Source: Galbula dea
Lineage: Eukaryota; Chordata; Aves; Piciformes; Galbulidae
Assembly: GCA_013399015.1 (NCBI GenBank)
Contig: VWZX01009894.1
Span: forward strand, 1,862,858-1,926,857
DNA: 64,000 nt
Direction of reading: 5' to 3'
Shown here: piece after piece, positions 21,101-33,400 of the stretch
Layout of the letters: the number at the start of each line of letters is the position of its first letter
How positions within the stretch are numbered: position 1 is the first letter of the stretch
Notes under the pieces: model-generated
The model's database searches: none
The model's input: the letters and a program-made list of their open reading frames with translations, nothing else
What the model was told of the DNA's origin: nothing
Position numbers and translations under genes: made by a program

Positions 21101-24100
21101 CATGTAGGAACCTTTGCTTCTTTATCGTTCTCCTGAGAAAATGTAAAACAGAAAATGCAAACAAAATTAAGCTCCTAACTGTTTCTTAAAAATTCATTCC
21201 ATGAGATTTGAAAAAGCAGTTGGAAAAATCCTTTATTTCATGTTTGGTTTTTTTTTTGAAAGCTGAATAGAATGTAGTTTTTCTGTTACAGGCTTCTTAT
21301 TAAAAAAATATTCTTGCCTTAGAATGTGTATTTTTTGATGACAGTGATGTTTTCTGCTACCTGTACAAACACCCAAATAAGATCCAAGGAAACCCTTGCT
21401 GTCAGTACAGGAGTCTTTCTGTGGTAAGGAATGTTTTTGGTCTGAAAACTAAGTAGCTAATCAGGCACGAGCAGTGGCAGTCCATAGACAGAACCACTGC
21501 CTTTTTTTACCCCTCTGTCACTTCCCTTTGTTCCATACCTTGAAAATATGTGGAAGAAACAGCTAACTAAAATAATTTCCATGGAAATGTCTATTTTTTT
21601 AGTATAACTGGATATCTGACAACAAAACCTCATTATATTTTAGAAGACTTAAAAACAAGTGGAAAATGTGACTTTTACCTAAAAGCTTTAGTGGGCTTTG
21701 CCTTCCCTATAGACAATGCTTGCTACATCCAGGCTTGGATGAGGACACATGCTGTCCCACTGCCGCAGAACTGCCTAACACCTGGCTGATGTCTCTGCTT
21801 CTGTGCAGGCACTCCTTATGCGAAGGAGTCAGGAGAAGAGTGGTATGACTGTGGCTGGGGGCTGCTGAGGTTTGCAGACAGGCAGTTTTGAGAGGTCTGT
21901 GCTTCGTCTTTGTGGGCCAGTAACAAAAAGTACCTAAAAACTGTCCTTGAGAGTTTTGTGTCTAATGAGATAGCTGATATTTTGTGTTAGCCATGACCAA
22001 CCATCTGGTCTCTTTCTCAAGAATTGTTACTGAAATCTATGTATGTGGGCAAAATTTCCCTCAAACTTCAGCAAGTAAGGTACAAACTAGGGGAAGAAAA
22101 GTCCTGAAAGCTAGAACTTCAAACAGTTATTTGGCCTGTATTTCCCCTACTTCTGTGACATTCATATACAAGTATATATATTTTCGTGCATATATATATA
22201 TATATACAACATAGCTGTTCTCCATTAGACAGATGATCAACATATTAGGGAACACTTCTGTTTCTTTCTGGAAGCCTGCTTTTGCATTCCTGGCTGTAGT
22301 AAGCTGAGAACACAGAGAAGGATGTTCTTATGATAGGGTGTCTACTCTTATCACTAGTCTTTATTTTCTATGGTCTCTTGTGAGATTTAAGCCTGTTGTT
22401 TTCATCAAATTTCCTTTTTTTTCACTGAGTTTCCTAAAAGTTATGACTTGGTTTATGCTAAAACTGTCCTTCATAGGAATTTCTTCAAAAAATCTTTGCA
22501 GATTCAGGACAGGCTGATTGCAGCCCCTGCAGGGCATTGAACAGTAGTTTCTTGACTGCTCTGGTATCTCTGCTGCAGGCCCAGCCTCTGCCAGGCTGGT
22601 CTTGTGCTCTAGATGACCCAGCTGTCAGCTCTCAAGGCACAAGGTCTCTGCAGCACTTGAAATGTAGCCTTGTGTTTGCATTTACACTAGAACTCCTCAG
22701 TCAGGTACTTAAATGACCTTCTCAGTGTCCTGATTTCTTGCAGATGTTGAACCCTCCATTTAATATCTCCTTTGATGAGGAAGGACAGGCTTTAGCATTA
22801 CTGGAATCCCATTAAGAATTGCTGCGATACCTAACAATGGATGTCTTGTAATTTACTATAAAGACAGATCCTGATAATTTGGTGCACCAGAAAGAAGGCA
22901 TATTTCCACTGAAAGTACTTTTCTTCTTGCCATTTGTTCAGCCAAATGCTTCCAAGACACCTCTGGTGCTTGGGCTTGCCATTGCAAGTCTGAATTTTTT
23001 GATACTGAACAATTCCTGTTCAGAAATGACTAATTAGTTAGAGGCTCAGAATAAAATAAGGAGATGTCAAATATGGTAAGAATATATAGGGAGGTTACTA
23101 CTTAGCTGTACTGTGTGTTTGATTAGGGAACGCTATTAAAGCATGCGAAAGAGAGAGGCTGTCATTCCTACCTTTAATGGGAGGCCTTAGGACAGAGCTG
23201 TTAACTGCTCTAGGGACTCTGTGGATTTCCCTTTCAAAACAGTCTTGAGAGATAATGCTCTTTCCCTAGACCCTTGGTGACATGAAGGGCTCAGGACTCT
23301 GTGTCAACCCCTCAGAGCCTTCTTATCCAAGGGGAAATCTTCCCAAGACTCTCCATAAAGATACTTCAAAAGAACAGGAGCTCACTGCTTGCACAGGGCC
23401 ATAAGACCTTCTAAAAAGGAAAAGCTTTGCAGAGTAGATGATTTTTCTGTGTCTTTATATACCCCCTAATGACTGAAATCGGTAAAAAACCCCTGAACTA
23501 TAGCCTATCATATGGCAAAGAATGAGGACTTGGATTAGAGAAAGTTTTTAGCTTGATATAAACCTTCTTTGTGTTTTGTATAATAGCTGTGTGTTACTGT
23601 GAAGGACTCTAAAAGGGCTTGTATCAAGAGGGATTTAGATGAACACTGAAAGGCAAAGGTGATACTAGTACTGACTTGTTTCTCGTGTAGTCTTTGTCAT
23701 TTTTGCAATGTCAAAGTTTCTTATAGCCTGGATCTTTCAAAGAGGCATATAGGTGCATGTAAATGCGTTGATTGTTCAGGGTGGTTATAAGTTTCAGGCT
23801 TGTCAAGCAGAGTATAAAAATCTCAGTTTTTATTCAAGGTAGGAAAAAAGGGCACTCACTTTCCAGTAAATCTGAATTTCTTAAACAGAAATATTTTAGC
23901 TATTCTAGACCATTTATTATCTATCACTGCATAGATACTGACTTGGTTACTCTGTAATAATATGATCATTCATTCTACCTACTTGTGAGGAGCATTGTGA
24001 GAATTAATTAACAAATCCTGATAAGAGTATTCAGCACACTCTTAAGTATTTTATTCAGAGATATCTTGCCTTCACTACAAGAACTCAAAGTGCTTTTCTT

Positions 24101-24599
24101 TTCTCCATTTGTGTTAGAATAAAAGCTCAGGAAGCAGCATTAAAGGGTTTGACCTGAGGGATATGTTTTCAGATGGGGCTCCTGGGGTGGCTGGTTGCAC
24201 CACTTAAGTGAGGGAGTGTCTGAAATGGGTGTTTTGATTGCATTTTGGTGGGTTTGCAGTGAAACTTTTCTGAGCATATTTATCCCTTCCCCTGCTAGTG
24301 TCAGACTTGGAATCTGAAAAAGAAGTCATGTCTTCTGAGTGACCAAATTAAATAGAAAAGCAGCAAGGTCCTGTCAAAGCTGCAACCACTGAGCAGCAGA
24401 ATGGTACCTATTCTGAGAATGTTTTCAACTTTGAGGTTTTATGCAGAGCAATCAGTAACACTTAATGAGTTGATTAATCACAAAAAATTAGGACTTCACC
24501 ACAAGCAGATCACTTTTACTTAAAATAACTCTCAGCTTTCCTGTTAACTATCCTTCATCTTACCATTTATTTTCCTGGCTTTTCTTTAGTTCCCTGTGA
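18128..24599. other. Unique intronic sequence
   Basis: About 6.5 kb with no gene or element that I can identify. It has a TA microsatellite at 22173-22206. Short frames only. Confidence 0.55.
22173..22206. repeat. (TA)n microsatellite pair
   Basis: TATATATA at 22173-22181 and a longer TATATA run at 22190-22206, separated by TTTCGTGC-like sequence. Confidence 0.75.
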
Positions 24600-24608
24600 T
24601 CGGCTGCG

Positions 24609-25663
24609 ATGTTTAGAAGGTCTTCATTGGGTCTGGCTGATTGCGTAGTGAGGTGGATTGTGAACTGGTTGAAGGACAGAATTCAGATAGTCGTGGTCAA
24701 TGGCATGGAGTCTAGTTGGAGGCCTGTGTCTAGTGGAGTCCCCCAGGGGTCGGTACTGGGACCAGTACTTTTCAATCTATTCATTAACGACCTGGATGAG
24801 GGAAGAGAGTGTGCTGTCAGCAAGGTTGCTGATGACACTAAAATGGGTGGAGTGGCTGACACACCGGAGGGTTGTGTTGCCATTCAGCAAGACTTAGACA
24901 GGCTGGAGAGTTGGGCAGGGAGAAATTGAATGAAATTCAGCAAGGCCAAGTGTTGAGTCTTGCACCTGGGAAGGAACAACCCCATGTATGAGTATAGGTT
25001 GGGGACTGACCTGTTGGAGAGCAGTGAAGGGGAAAGAGACCTGGGGTTCCTGGTGGATGGAAGGATGACCATGAGCCAGCAGCGTGGCCTTGAGGCCAGG
25101 AGGGCCAATGGGATTCTGGGGTGTATTAGAAGGAGTGTGGTTAGTAGGTCAAGAGAGTGTGGTGGGTTTAAAGGCTCTACCATAACAGAGAGGTTCTTCT
25201 CCCCATTTACTCTATCCTGGTGAGGCTGCATCTGAAATATTGTGTCCAGTTCTGGGCCCCTCTGATTAAAAAGGATAGGGAACTGCTGGAAAGAGTCCAG
25301 CACAGAGCCACAAAGATGGTTAAGCGTGTGGAACATCTTTCTTCTGAGGAAAGGCTGAGGGAGCTGGGTCTCTTTAACTTGGAGAAGAGGAGGCTGAGGG
25401 GTGACCTCATTTATGCTTATAAATATATGAAAGGTGAGTGTCAGGGGGATAGGGTCAGGCTCTTCTCAGTGAAGCCCAGTGACAGGACGAGAGGCAATGG
25501 CTGTAAGCTGAAGCACAGAAGGTTCCATGTGAATACAAGAATTTTTTTTTTCCCAGTTCAGGTGCCAGAGCACTGGAACAGACTGCCCAGAAGGGTTGTA
25601 GAATCTGCTTCTCTGGAGATACTCAAAACCCTCCTGGACACGTTCCTGAGTGACCTGGTCTAG
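24609..25663 (+). pseudogene. CR1 ORF2 reverse-transcriptase C-terminal remnant
   Basis: Three frames carry a once-continuous RT product. The first (24609-24929) has the conserved block SSGVPQGSVLGPVLF and the catalytic box as VADD (24825-24836), where F-A-D-D is usual, then DLDRLESWAGRN. It breaks at TGA 24927-24929, with another in-phase TGA at 24954-24956. The frame resumes as LHLGRNNPMYEYRLG...NGILGCIRRSVVSRSRE, is disrupted by the 35-bp insertion, and continues in a different frame as CVQFWAPLIKKDRELLERVQ through FSVKPSDRTRGNG to the LDTFLSDLV end at 25663. Not functional: truncated, with stops and a frameshift. Confidence 0.88.
25158..25192. other. 35-bp insertion in the CR1, LTR-tip-like
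   Basis: The sibling CR1 copy at about 41330-41360 reads straight from GTCAAGAGAG to GTTCTTCTCC, but this copy has extra sequence between. The insert starts TGTGGTGGGTTT, ends AACA and is flanked by GAGAG on both sides (25153-25157 and 25188-25192). A TG...CA segment with a 5-bp direct repeat is the form left by integrase-mediated insertion. The opening bases resemble the start of avian ERVL-type LTRs as I recall them. A 30-bp body would be an extreme internal deletion, so this may be chance. Confidence 0.4.
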
Positions 25664-25745
25664 GGAATCCTGCTGTGGTGGGGGTGTTGGACTAGATGAT
25701 CTTTCGAGGTCCCTTCCAACCCCTAACATTCTATGATTCTGTGAT

Positions 25746-28700
25746 TGGAAAAGTCACTAAGTTCTGGAGAAGGCAGGGTCTTGCATGGAAGGAATTTATG
25801 GTATTGATAAAGGTCTGTTATTTTGTAAGTCTTGAGAGTGGCAGTTTCCTATCATTTGATGAAAACTCCTTGGCCAAATCCATCAACCCTTTCATTTCTT
25901 TTCTGTCACATTTCCCAGTACTTCCTGTTATTTCTGTTTTACATTTGTCTTGAGAGAGCTATGTCAAGGCATGGTTTGGCCTTTGGTATCTGCCTTTAAT
26001 TTTCTAGAGGAAAACAGATGAATGATGCGCAATTTCTGTTTACCTTTTAGACTGATCTTCATTTGTTACATATCTTTGATAGCTGCCAGAATGTATTTCC
26101 AGCTTCCTTGAAGTTTGAGTTTATCTCCCTTCAGATCTCATTATTTTCTGTGACTTTACTGCCCTTGGAAGCAAGTATGTATATTTCTTTATCATGTTAC
26201 TTTTTTTCCCCTTACAAACATAATCTCTTCTATTTTCTCTCTTTTCTGAATGTATGGATAACAGCTGTTTGCCAGAACACTTGCTTTATATTCTGTAAAG
26301 CTCTGCACAACAAAAGAGTTCCCTTTTTGGACATTTTGATGTCTCTTTGGCCCCTCTTAGTCTTGTCTTGTCATCATACATTCCTGCATCATTATGTGCT
26401 TTCTTCAGGCTCATCTGTCCCTTTCCTTTTCCTTGTCAGCTTTTGCTTTTGGACATCCCTGCTCTTCTCTTTCTTCTACCAGTGCAACCACAGTCATCAA
26501 ATGTTTGTAATGTAAGTTGTCTGTTGCCTTAGTACTTTCAGAAAGCTATGTGAAAAGAAAAAGGAAGCAAAACCACACATTGCTGAGAGGTGAGGCAGGA
26601 CTCAGTGGAAAGTGTCCTTATGCCAGAGGACAATCCTTGTGTTCCTCACTCAGGAGAAATCTGAGGACTTTGCCAGAGTGGTAACACTTCCTCCACACCT
26701 TTCTGTTTTACCTACAGTCTTCTCAGCCTGGATGTACACGAATGTTGTTATGTGGCAAGTCAAAGCAGGAGCCATCTAAACTGACTTGAACTGTCCAGGT
26801 CTCAAAAGCATCCGCATGTGCATCTACAGCAGTCATGCTTTCAGATTTTCTCTACCCTGCAATGCATATTTTCTCCCTTTCTATCTAGGCTTTGTTTGCT
26901 ATTTACAGTGGAAGAATGGATACATCTCATCCTTTAAGATTTTTTTCCCTTCTGTGCATTAGCACAGCTGGAACTCTAAAGGGTACATTTCACATGAGAG
27001 GTGAATTCTTATATTGTTTGCAGCAACAAACACTAAACACTACAGTCATAAAAAGACTTTAAACAGCATATGTTAGCTGCAGACACAATGGAGACACAAG
27101 CTCTTCAGAAATGTGTGTTATAATAATCCATTCCACATGCTGTTCATTGTGAAGTGGTGAGTACTTTGGAATCTCTCCTTCTGTAGGAAAATGGTGGCAT
27201 TTAAAATGAACTCTATTTCAGAGAAGGAATTTAGGGCACTGCCCTGTTTTCCAAGAGTAAAGGAAGTACTACATGTTAACTGACTTTGTGGAATATATAA
27301 GTAAACATGAAATGCTCAGTTATTCTTTTGGACTGAGATGACTTCAGTCCAGTATGTTGAACCAGAAAGAATATGACTGATTGTTTTTTTCTGGGCTGTA
27401 CAGTGGTGAGTGTCAAGCCTGTAGTTTGAAAATGTCAAGTCTCTAGTTTGGTCACGAATATGGCTCTTGAGCAGAAAAAGATATATGGGGTTTTGGTCTT
27501 CCTGAGAGGAGTTCCTCTCTCTTAGCAAGTGTGGGGATTTCAGGAACTAGAAAATCCATTTTGGGCACAAAAAATATCAGTAAGCGGAAAGAAACTTTTG
27601 TGTGTGCTAGCAGAGAACGGAGAAAAGCTTTAGTTTCACTTTTTGTTCCTTCCATTTGTCTGTGCACATTTTATTAGGATGAGTTCCCTTAGATGGGAGA
27701 GCAAAGTAGGTACAAATGCTCTCTTAACTGTGTGCTTGGTAGTTGCTTGTTGATGAACTATGAGGTTTGGGCATTCACAGTAGGCTACGGTTCAACTTAC
27801 CTAGCCCAAAGCTTTTGGTTCTCTGCATGCATGAGACAAGTTTCCAGCTTTATGTATTCCAGTGCCTTCAAGAGAACTAATTTGGAGTCTTTGTTAGTTG
27901 AATTGCCTGTTGAAAGGAATTGCACTCCTGAAGGCTAATATTCTCACCTTGGTTGAGGCTCTGGAGCCAATGTTTGTTGCCATGAAATGAGGGTGGTTTG
28001 CAAGGTCTGGAAAATAACAAGTCTAGACCCATGCAGTCATTGCCATGCAGCTGCATTTTGATACATGACATTTATACAGTGGTATTGCAGTTTTCTGAAG
28101 ATTTGTGTGGTTTCTGCAGGGAACAGATTATAGCATTGGGTAAATATAAAAGAACGGTGGGAAATTAAAGTCATAGGAGGAGACTTTTTTTCCCCCCTTC
28201 TCTAATCTGATTCTCTTTTGTTTTCTGTTTGAGAAAGAAAAATGTGTTCCACATTGCCATTAGTGTAAAATATTTCCTGCTGCTAAAATGTGCAAGTTTG
28301 GTGTAACACAGTATCAAGAGGATTATGGTCTATATCACACTCTCTCTGAGCGTGCTTATTTCTGTGTCTTTCTTGTTTGCTTTTGGTGTCCGCTGTTTCT
28401 AGTCATTCTTTCTAGCTAAAAGAATTTATTCATATGCTTTTTGATGAAGGCAGAGATAGGATGGGCATAATGAAAGTTTGGTTTCAAACACTTTTAATGG
28501 GCAGTGATCTCTATTCTCTTTTGAAAAAAAAAAGTAACTGAAAGTTAAGATTTCTGAGATAATAGTAAAAAAAAAAAAATCTTCATAGCATTAGTATTAA
28601 GAAAGATAAACAAATACGCATCTCCTTTAGCCCATGCAGTTTGGCATCTCCTTTTGAGTTTCCTTTAGAGGTTCAGGACTAGGGACAAAATAGAGTGATG

Positions 28701-30257
28701 GCTTCTGAAATGGTGTCTTTTGGAAATATGGACCTTAAATGACTGTGCATTCAACTGGGTTTATTGTACAGTGTGCAGACAATTCAAAGTGCTGAACTTG
28801 TCTCTTTAATTGTCTTCTGTTGTTATAATTAGAAATATGGAAATGCACAAAATATCCACCTAATGTCAGAGTGCACGGCTATTGAAAACGAGTTTGTGCT
28901 ATTGACGTGAACTTTTAATTAGATCTTGGTAGATGTTGTACTTGCCAAAAACAACAGCTTTGGAAGGGGAAGGAGAAAGTGGAGAAATGTAGGATGAAAT
29001 GCAAGAAATTTTTCACAGAAAGGAAAGGAATTATAAAGGTATTGCAACATTTCTTGCAGTGTCTTCACATGAAATATTTTGAATTTATTTTGAAAATATT
29101 TTAAAAAATATTTTGAGGAACCCTAACAGTTGTTTATGTAAAACTGTGGTTGGAAAGTTTCTATATCTTTTTCCAAGATTCTTGTATCTCCAGATAGTAC
29201 CAAGCAATCTATCCCAGTTTTTGGCTCTAAAAATTCCATAAATGAAAAGAAAATCTTGTTGAAAGTGTCTAAATGACAAATAGACCTTACATTAAACATT
29301 ACCTTTTGAGAATAAAAAATTCTACTTCAAGAAGGCATTCTGTTTTATCCAGTGTTTTGGTCCTGTAGTGTTTTGGTTTTTTTCCCCTCTTTTTTTCGTT
29401 AAATCTAGCTCCAGCTATAATTCTAAAAGCTGTAACTGGCAAATAATCATGGGTGAATGAAATATCTTAGCATATTTCTGTATATGCAGACAGCCTGGCA
29501 CTCTAGTATTCTCTTCAGGGAGGGAATACGTTGTGCGAAGCCAAGCCTGCAAATTATCTGTCATAAAAATGCATTATTTCTAGCAAAGCTACAAATGGGG
29601 TGCCTGTGTTGATGCATGCCTACAGTGTCATTAACCATGTTCCTTGATAATTATTAATTAGTTTCACTGAAGTTCTGGTATTCCAGATTAATTGCAGTGG
29701 GAGGACCAAGGGGATCTAAACCACTCCTTTATTTCCCTGCTGCTAAGAGCTAACTGTGTTTATTGATAGCAGGCTGCTTATGGTCATTCTATAACTGACT
29801 GATGTTTCCTTGGAGCTTTTTACCTGCCATATCTGAAGTAACACCCATTATCCAAAATTACGATTGGGAAGCAAAGCACTCTTCTCTTCCTTTGCATGCT
29901 TAGTATGCAGCTTCCAGGACTACACACAGATAATGTGAAGGCAATGTTATGAGATTTTCCTTCATCCAAGTACTTTTTTCATCCTGTACTTTGCAAACTT
30001 TGCAAACAAAGTGAGTGCAGGAAAGCAATGTGGTGCTGGCCAGTGCATCGATGAACGCGGAACAGGAATTGCAACAGGACAAGAGATTAGAATCTCCACT
30101 TTTGCTCTTTGAACAAGTTTGTCTTTCCATGAATCATACAGGAGCTCCCATTACACATCAATCTGCTCAAGGACAACTGTTTTGGTAGAGAATTGAATCT
30201 TCTTTATTTTGTCAGTTTTAAGAACCAGAAACATGTGAATTTATGGTATGAAATTGA
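25746..30257. other. Unique intronic sequence with candidate conserved blocks
   Basis: About 4.5 kb without gene or clear repeat. The 26063-26515 frame (150 codons, very rich in F, L, S and H) is T-rich intronic sequence, not a recognisable membrane protein. Two blocks at 28780-28930 and 29540-29790 have the look of conserved noncoding DNA (see findings). Confidence 0.5.
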
Positions 30258-30493
30258 GTCAGGGGAGGTTCAGGTTAGATATCAGAAAAAGGTTTTTCAC
30301 CCAGAGGGTGGTTGGGCTCTGGAACAGCTTCCCCAGGGAAACTTCCCCAGCGCCAAGCCTGTTAGAGCTCAAGAAGCGTTTGGACAATGCTCTCAGGCAC
30401 AGGGTGTGATTCTTGAGGTGTCCTGTGCAGGGCCAGGAGCTGGACTTGACGATCCTTATGGGACCTTTCCAGCTCTGAATATTCTGTGATTAT
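30258..30493 (+). mobile_element. CR1 LINE 3' end fragment
   Basis: Sense-strand CR1 3' region: CAGGGGAGGTTCAGGTTAGA, GGTTTTTCACCCAGAGGGTG, GGGCTCTGGAACAGCTTCCC, CAAGAAGCGTTTGGACAATG, then GGGACCTTTCCAGCTCTGAA and ATATTCTGTGATTATTC. It is 5'-truncated to about 235 bp and is of a different subfamily from the copies at 24.6 and 41.3 kb. Confidence 0.88.
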
Positions 30494-33400
30494 TCTTTTC
30501 ATATTTCTTCAATAACTGTATCACAGGATCAGTTCTGCTGATGCAATTCAAAGAAGTACACCAGATGGATTAGCCATTATTATATATAACAGCTTTGGTT
30601 GGGAAATGTCAGTGTTTTATCAAACTTTATCTATTTCCAGTTATTACCAAGCAGTCCTTCCATACAGGAGTTATCCATATTAAAAATTAAGCCATAGTTT
30701 AAAGTTATTGCTCAAGAGCTGTTCTTTTTTTCTTATTTCAGAGTGTTTAATTCTTTTTATCCATTTTTTATCTCAATGTTTATTTCTGATATCTTTTTTT
30801 CCTAATTTCTTTGAGTACTGTTAAAGCTCCTACAGAAGCCTTACCTGTTGTTAAGCAGTCACTGATGTTGCTGATATAAGCGGTGTGAGTGGCTTGGAGA
30901 GGTTATCACAGTATTCCAGCAGGTGTGAAAGTCTTGCCTGTGACTCTTTACTTGTTTACTGCATTTTCCAAATACTTTAAACAATTTTTACATTGTAGTT
31001 GAACTTTAGATAAAATATACCTTAGGTTCTTTTAATTCCACTTCCTATGAACCTCTCACATCTTTTCTCTGGACAAGCATTTCTATGGATATTGGCTCTT
31101 CATCAAGCACTTCATGGTTGATAGATTTATATGTTTTAAATGGACATTTAGTAACTACTTATTGTTGTCTTAATTCTTACTTCTAATTCTAACTGTCTTT
31201 CTCTGATGGAGTAGCATGAATTTGTAAAAAACACAACAGGCATATCTTGTTTCTTGAGAAAAGCAATTTTGTTTATTCATTTTGCACTGCTGAAATGCTT
31301 GTACTTGTTTTAATTTTAACTTCCACATTGCCATCAGTGTATTAGAAATGCATTGTAAAGTTTGATGGCTTGTTTTGCTTATGGTTTTTTGGTGGTTTTT
31401 TTTTTTTCTTTGAAGTTAATTTTAATTTGAAGGGATAGAGCAGAACTGGTTGATATGGTCATCTTGTAATTTATGCAGTAATACAGAAAGTGAGTTACAA
31501 ATATAGGTCTGAAACTGGTATATTGGTTTAAATAAAAAAAGAGCTGCCATTTAATCTTAGACTACTGCAGATAAGAAGAAAATACTGTCTCATTCAGGTT
31601 GCTTTCTAAATAACAATCAGGATGGTTGGGATTCGAACAAATTGCAGGCTTCAAGCTGTAGTAAAATGCTTCAAAGCTTTTAACCCAGTGCTTTCTAATC
31701 CAGATTTTTATACCACTTAGAATCCATATGCTTGAAGAATTTTTGAGCTATTATTAAGGATACTAAATAAATTAAACTTGGATAAATCCAGAGAAGTAGG
31801 AACTCCAGAACTGCAACAGTCTATTTTAAGTGGCATTTGCTGGTTGCCTTTAGAAATTCTTGCTCTTTTCTGTGATGTTTTGTTCTCTACAGATTTTGTG
31901 TATTGACTGATCTTTTCAAAGGCAACCTGCTGAGGAATTGAAAACTGCCAATTCTTTTTTATGTATTGACTGAGATGTTTAGAGGTGGTTCAGTGTGGAA
32001 GCAGAGGATGGAAGGGGATGTGGAGTGTGTTAATAAAATCAGCTGCACTTACATTCCTTCAGAATATGCCCTCCCTATACCAGCTGTCTGCAACAGAGTG
32101 ATATTTTACTTCATAAAGGCAATGGGCTTATTCATTGTGCTTTGGGATACTGATACTACTGATAGTTGAATTACATGTGAAGCCTTCTATCCAGGTAGCT
32201 TGAAAATTATCGTCTGTGATCATCATTAGGAAGATGCCTGTCCTCAGCAGCAGCACAGTAGTATTTGTAATGTTTCTCTATTCAATTTGAAGGATACTGA
32301 ACTTTTTTCCTACTGGCTGTATAGGGTTAAAAATAAGTGTAAGAACAGTTATCTGTTCATGTTGCTTTTCTTCTAGTTATATTGAAACATAATGCATCTT
32401 TTTTTCTAATGCAAAGCAATGATAATACCTACTTTTCCTTGACATGAAATAAAGCAATTAATACTGTATTCTCTTAAACTGGGTAAAACCTTCTCTTCTC
32501 TTCAAATGGATTACTTCTTTGAGCAACAGAGCTCACCTTGTGCTTGAAGACTTAGGTTGCAACTTTCATTTCTATGTGACTTGCTCTTTCTAGACTTTCC
32601 TTAATGATAGACTGATGAAATTTCAGCCCAATGTGCAATAGAACTGGGTGTTGACATTTTGGTTTTATTATAATAATGTTGGTCATGTTCTTTCTCACTT
32701 TGAGGTTTTATTTTTTTCTCTGGTATCTGAAAGAATGGTGTAGTCATTCTTTAAATATCAATCTATACGTGTAACAAATGCGGGATTGGCCACTCTCGCA
32801 GCTGGATTTTGTAAGCCAATAAGGAGTGAATGGTCTTCATTGGGAATACACCCTGTCTATCTGTCTGTGTGGATGTGAAACCAACTTAAAATTGGTTTTA
32901 TTTCCAAATAGTCACTCTTTGTGATTTAAAAAAATCAGAGTTGAAAACATTTATTTAGTGAAGAAGATAAAAAGCTATCTCTTCAGTTCATGTGTCCACA
33001 CTGCCTAATACTTATGTGAAGTTAAATAAACCAAAAAGAAAAACTAAGGCCTCAATTTTCTATTATTTACAAGGAAGAAATGTTGCAGTGTCTTAATAGC
33101 AGATGCATATAAGATTCAGAGCCATTCTACTGCACCTTTTAGCTCAGATAGGATAAGACCTATTTTGTTCTCATTAGATTTATAATCCCAGAATTACTTT
33201 CAGCACAGATTGCTTAATGGAACAAAATTATGCCTACATTAGATAATACAGTAGATTTTTATAAAATTGAAGATGTGAAAATGACCAAAGATGAATATAT
33301 ATCACTCAGAGCCTTTTAAATTATCAATTAACTCTTGGCTTCAGTAATATACAACGGATATTAAAATGTAGTTTAGTGATTAATCCTTGAGCTTTTCTCT

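Larger units (their letters stand above)
24600..25745 (+). mobile_element. CR1 LINE, 5'-truncated, with broken reverse transcriptase (CR1-J-like)
   Basis: The longest CR1 copy in the window, about 1.15 kb, in sense orientation with the host gene. It starts within the reverse-transcriptase part of ORF2 and runs to a complete 3' end: GATGATCTTTCGAGGTCCCT, then CTAACATTCTATGATTCTGTGA. The nucleotide pattern (GTGTATTAGAAGGAGTGTGG, AGAGGAGGCTGAGGGGTGAC) resembles the avian CR1-J group; subfamily assignment is from memory. Relative to the related copy at 41304, it carries a 35-bp insertion at 25158-25192. Confidence 0.9.

Noticed and set aside
26063..26515. 150-codon hydrophobic frame, possible membrane protein
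   Set aside because: T-rich intron translates to F/L/S. There is no start context, family motif or splice structure.
32785..32820. ATTGGC...GCCAAT inverted repeat as a possible small RNA hairpin
   Set aside because: Only a 6-bp stem with a long loop; no snoRNA or tRNA boxes found.
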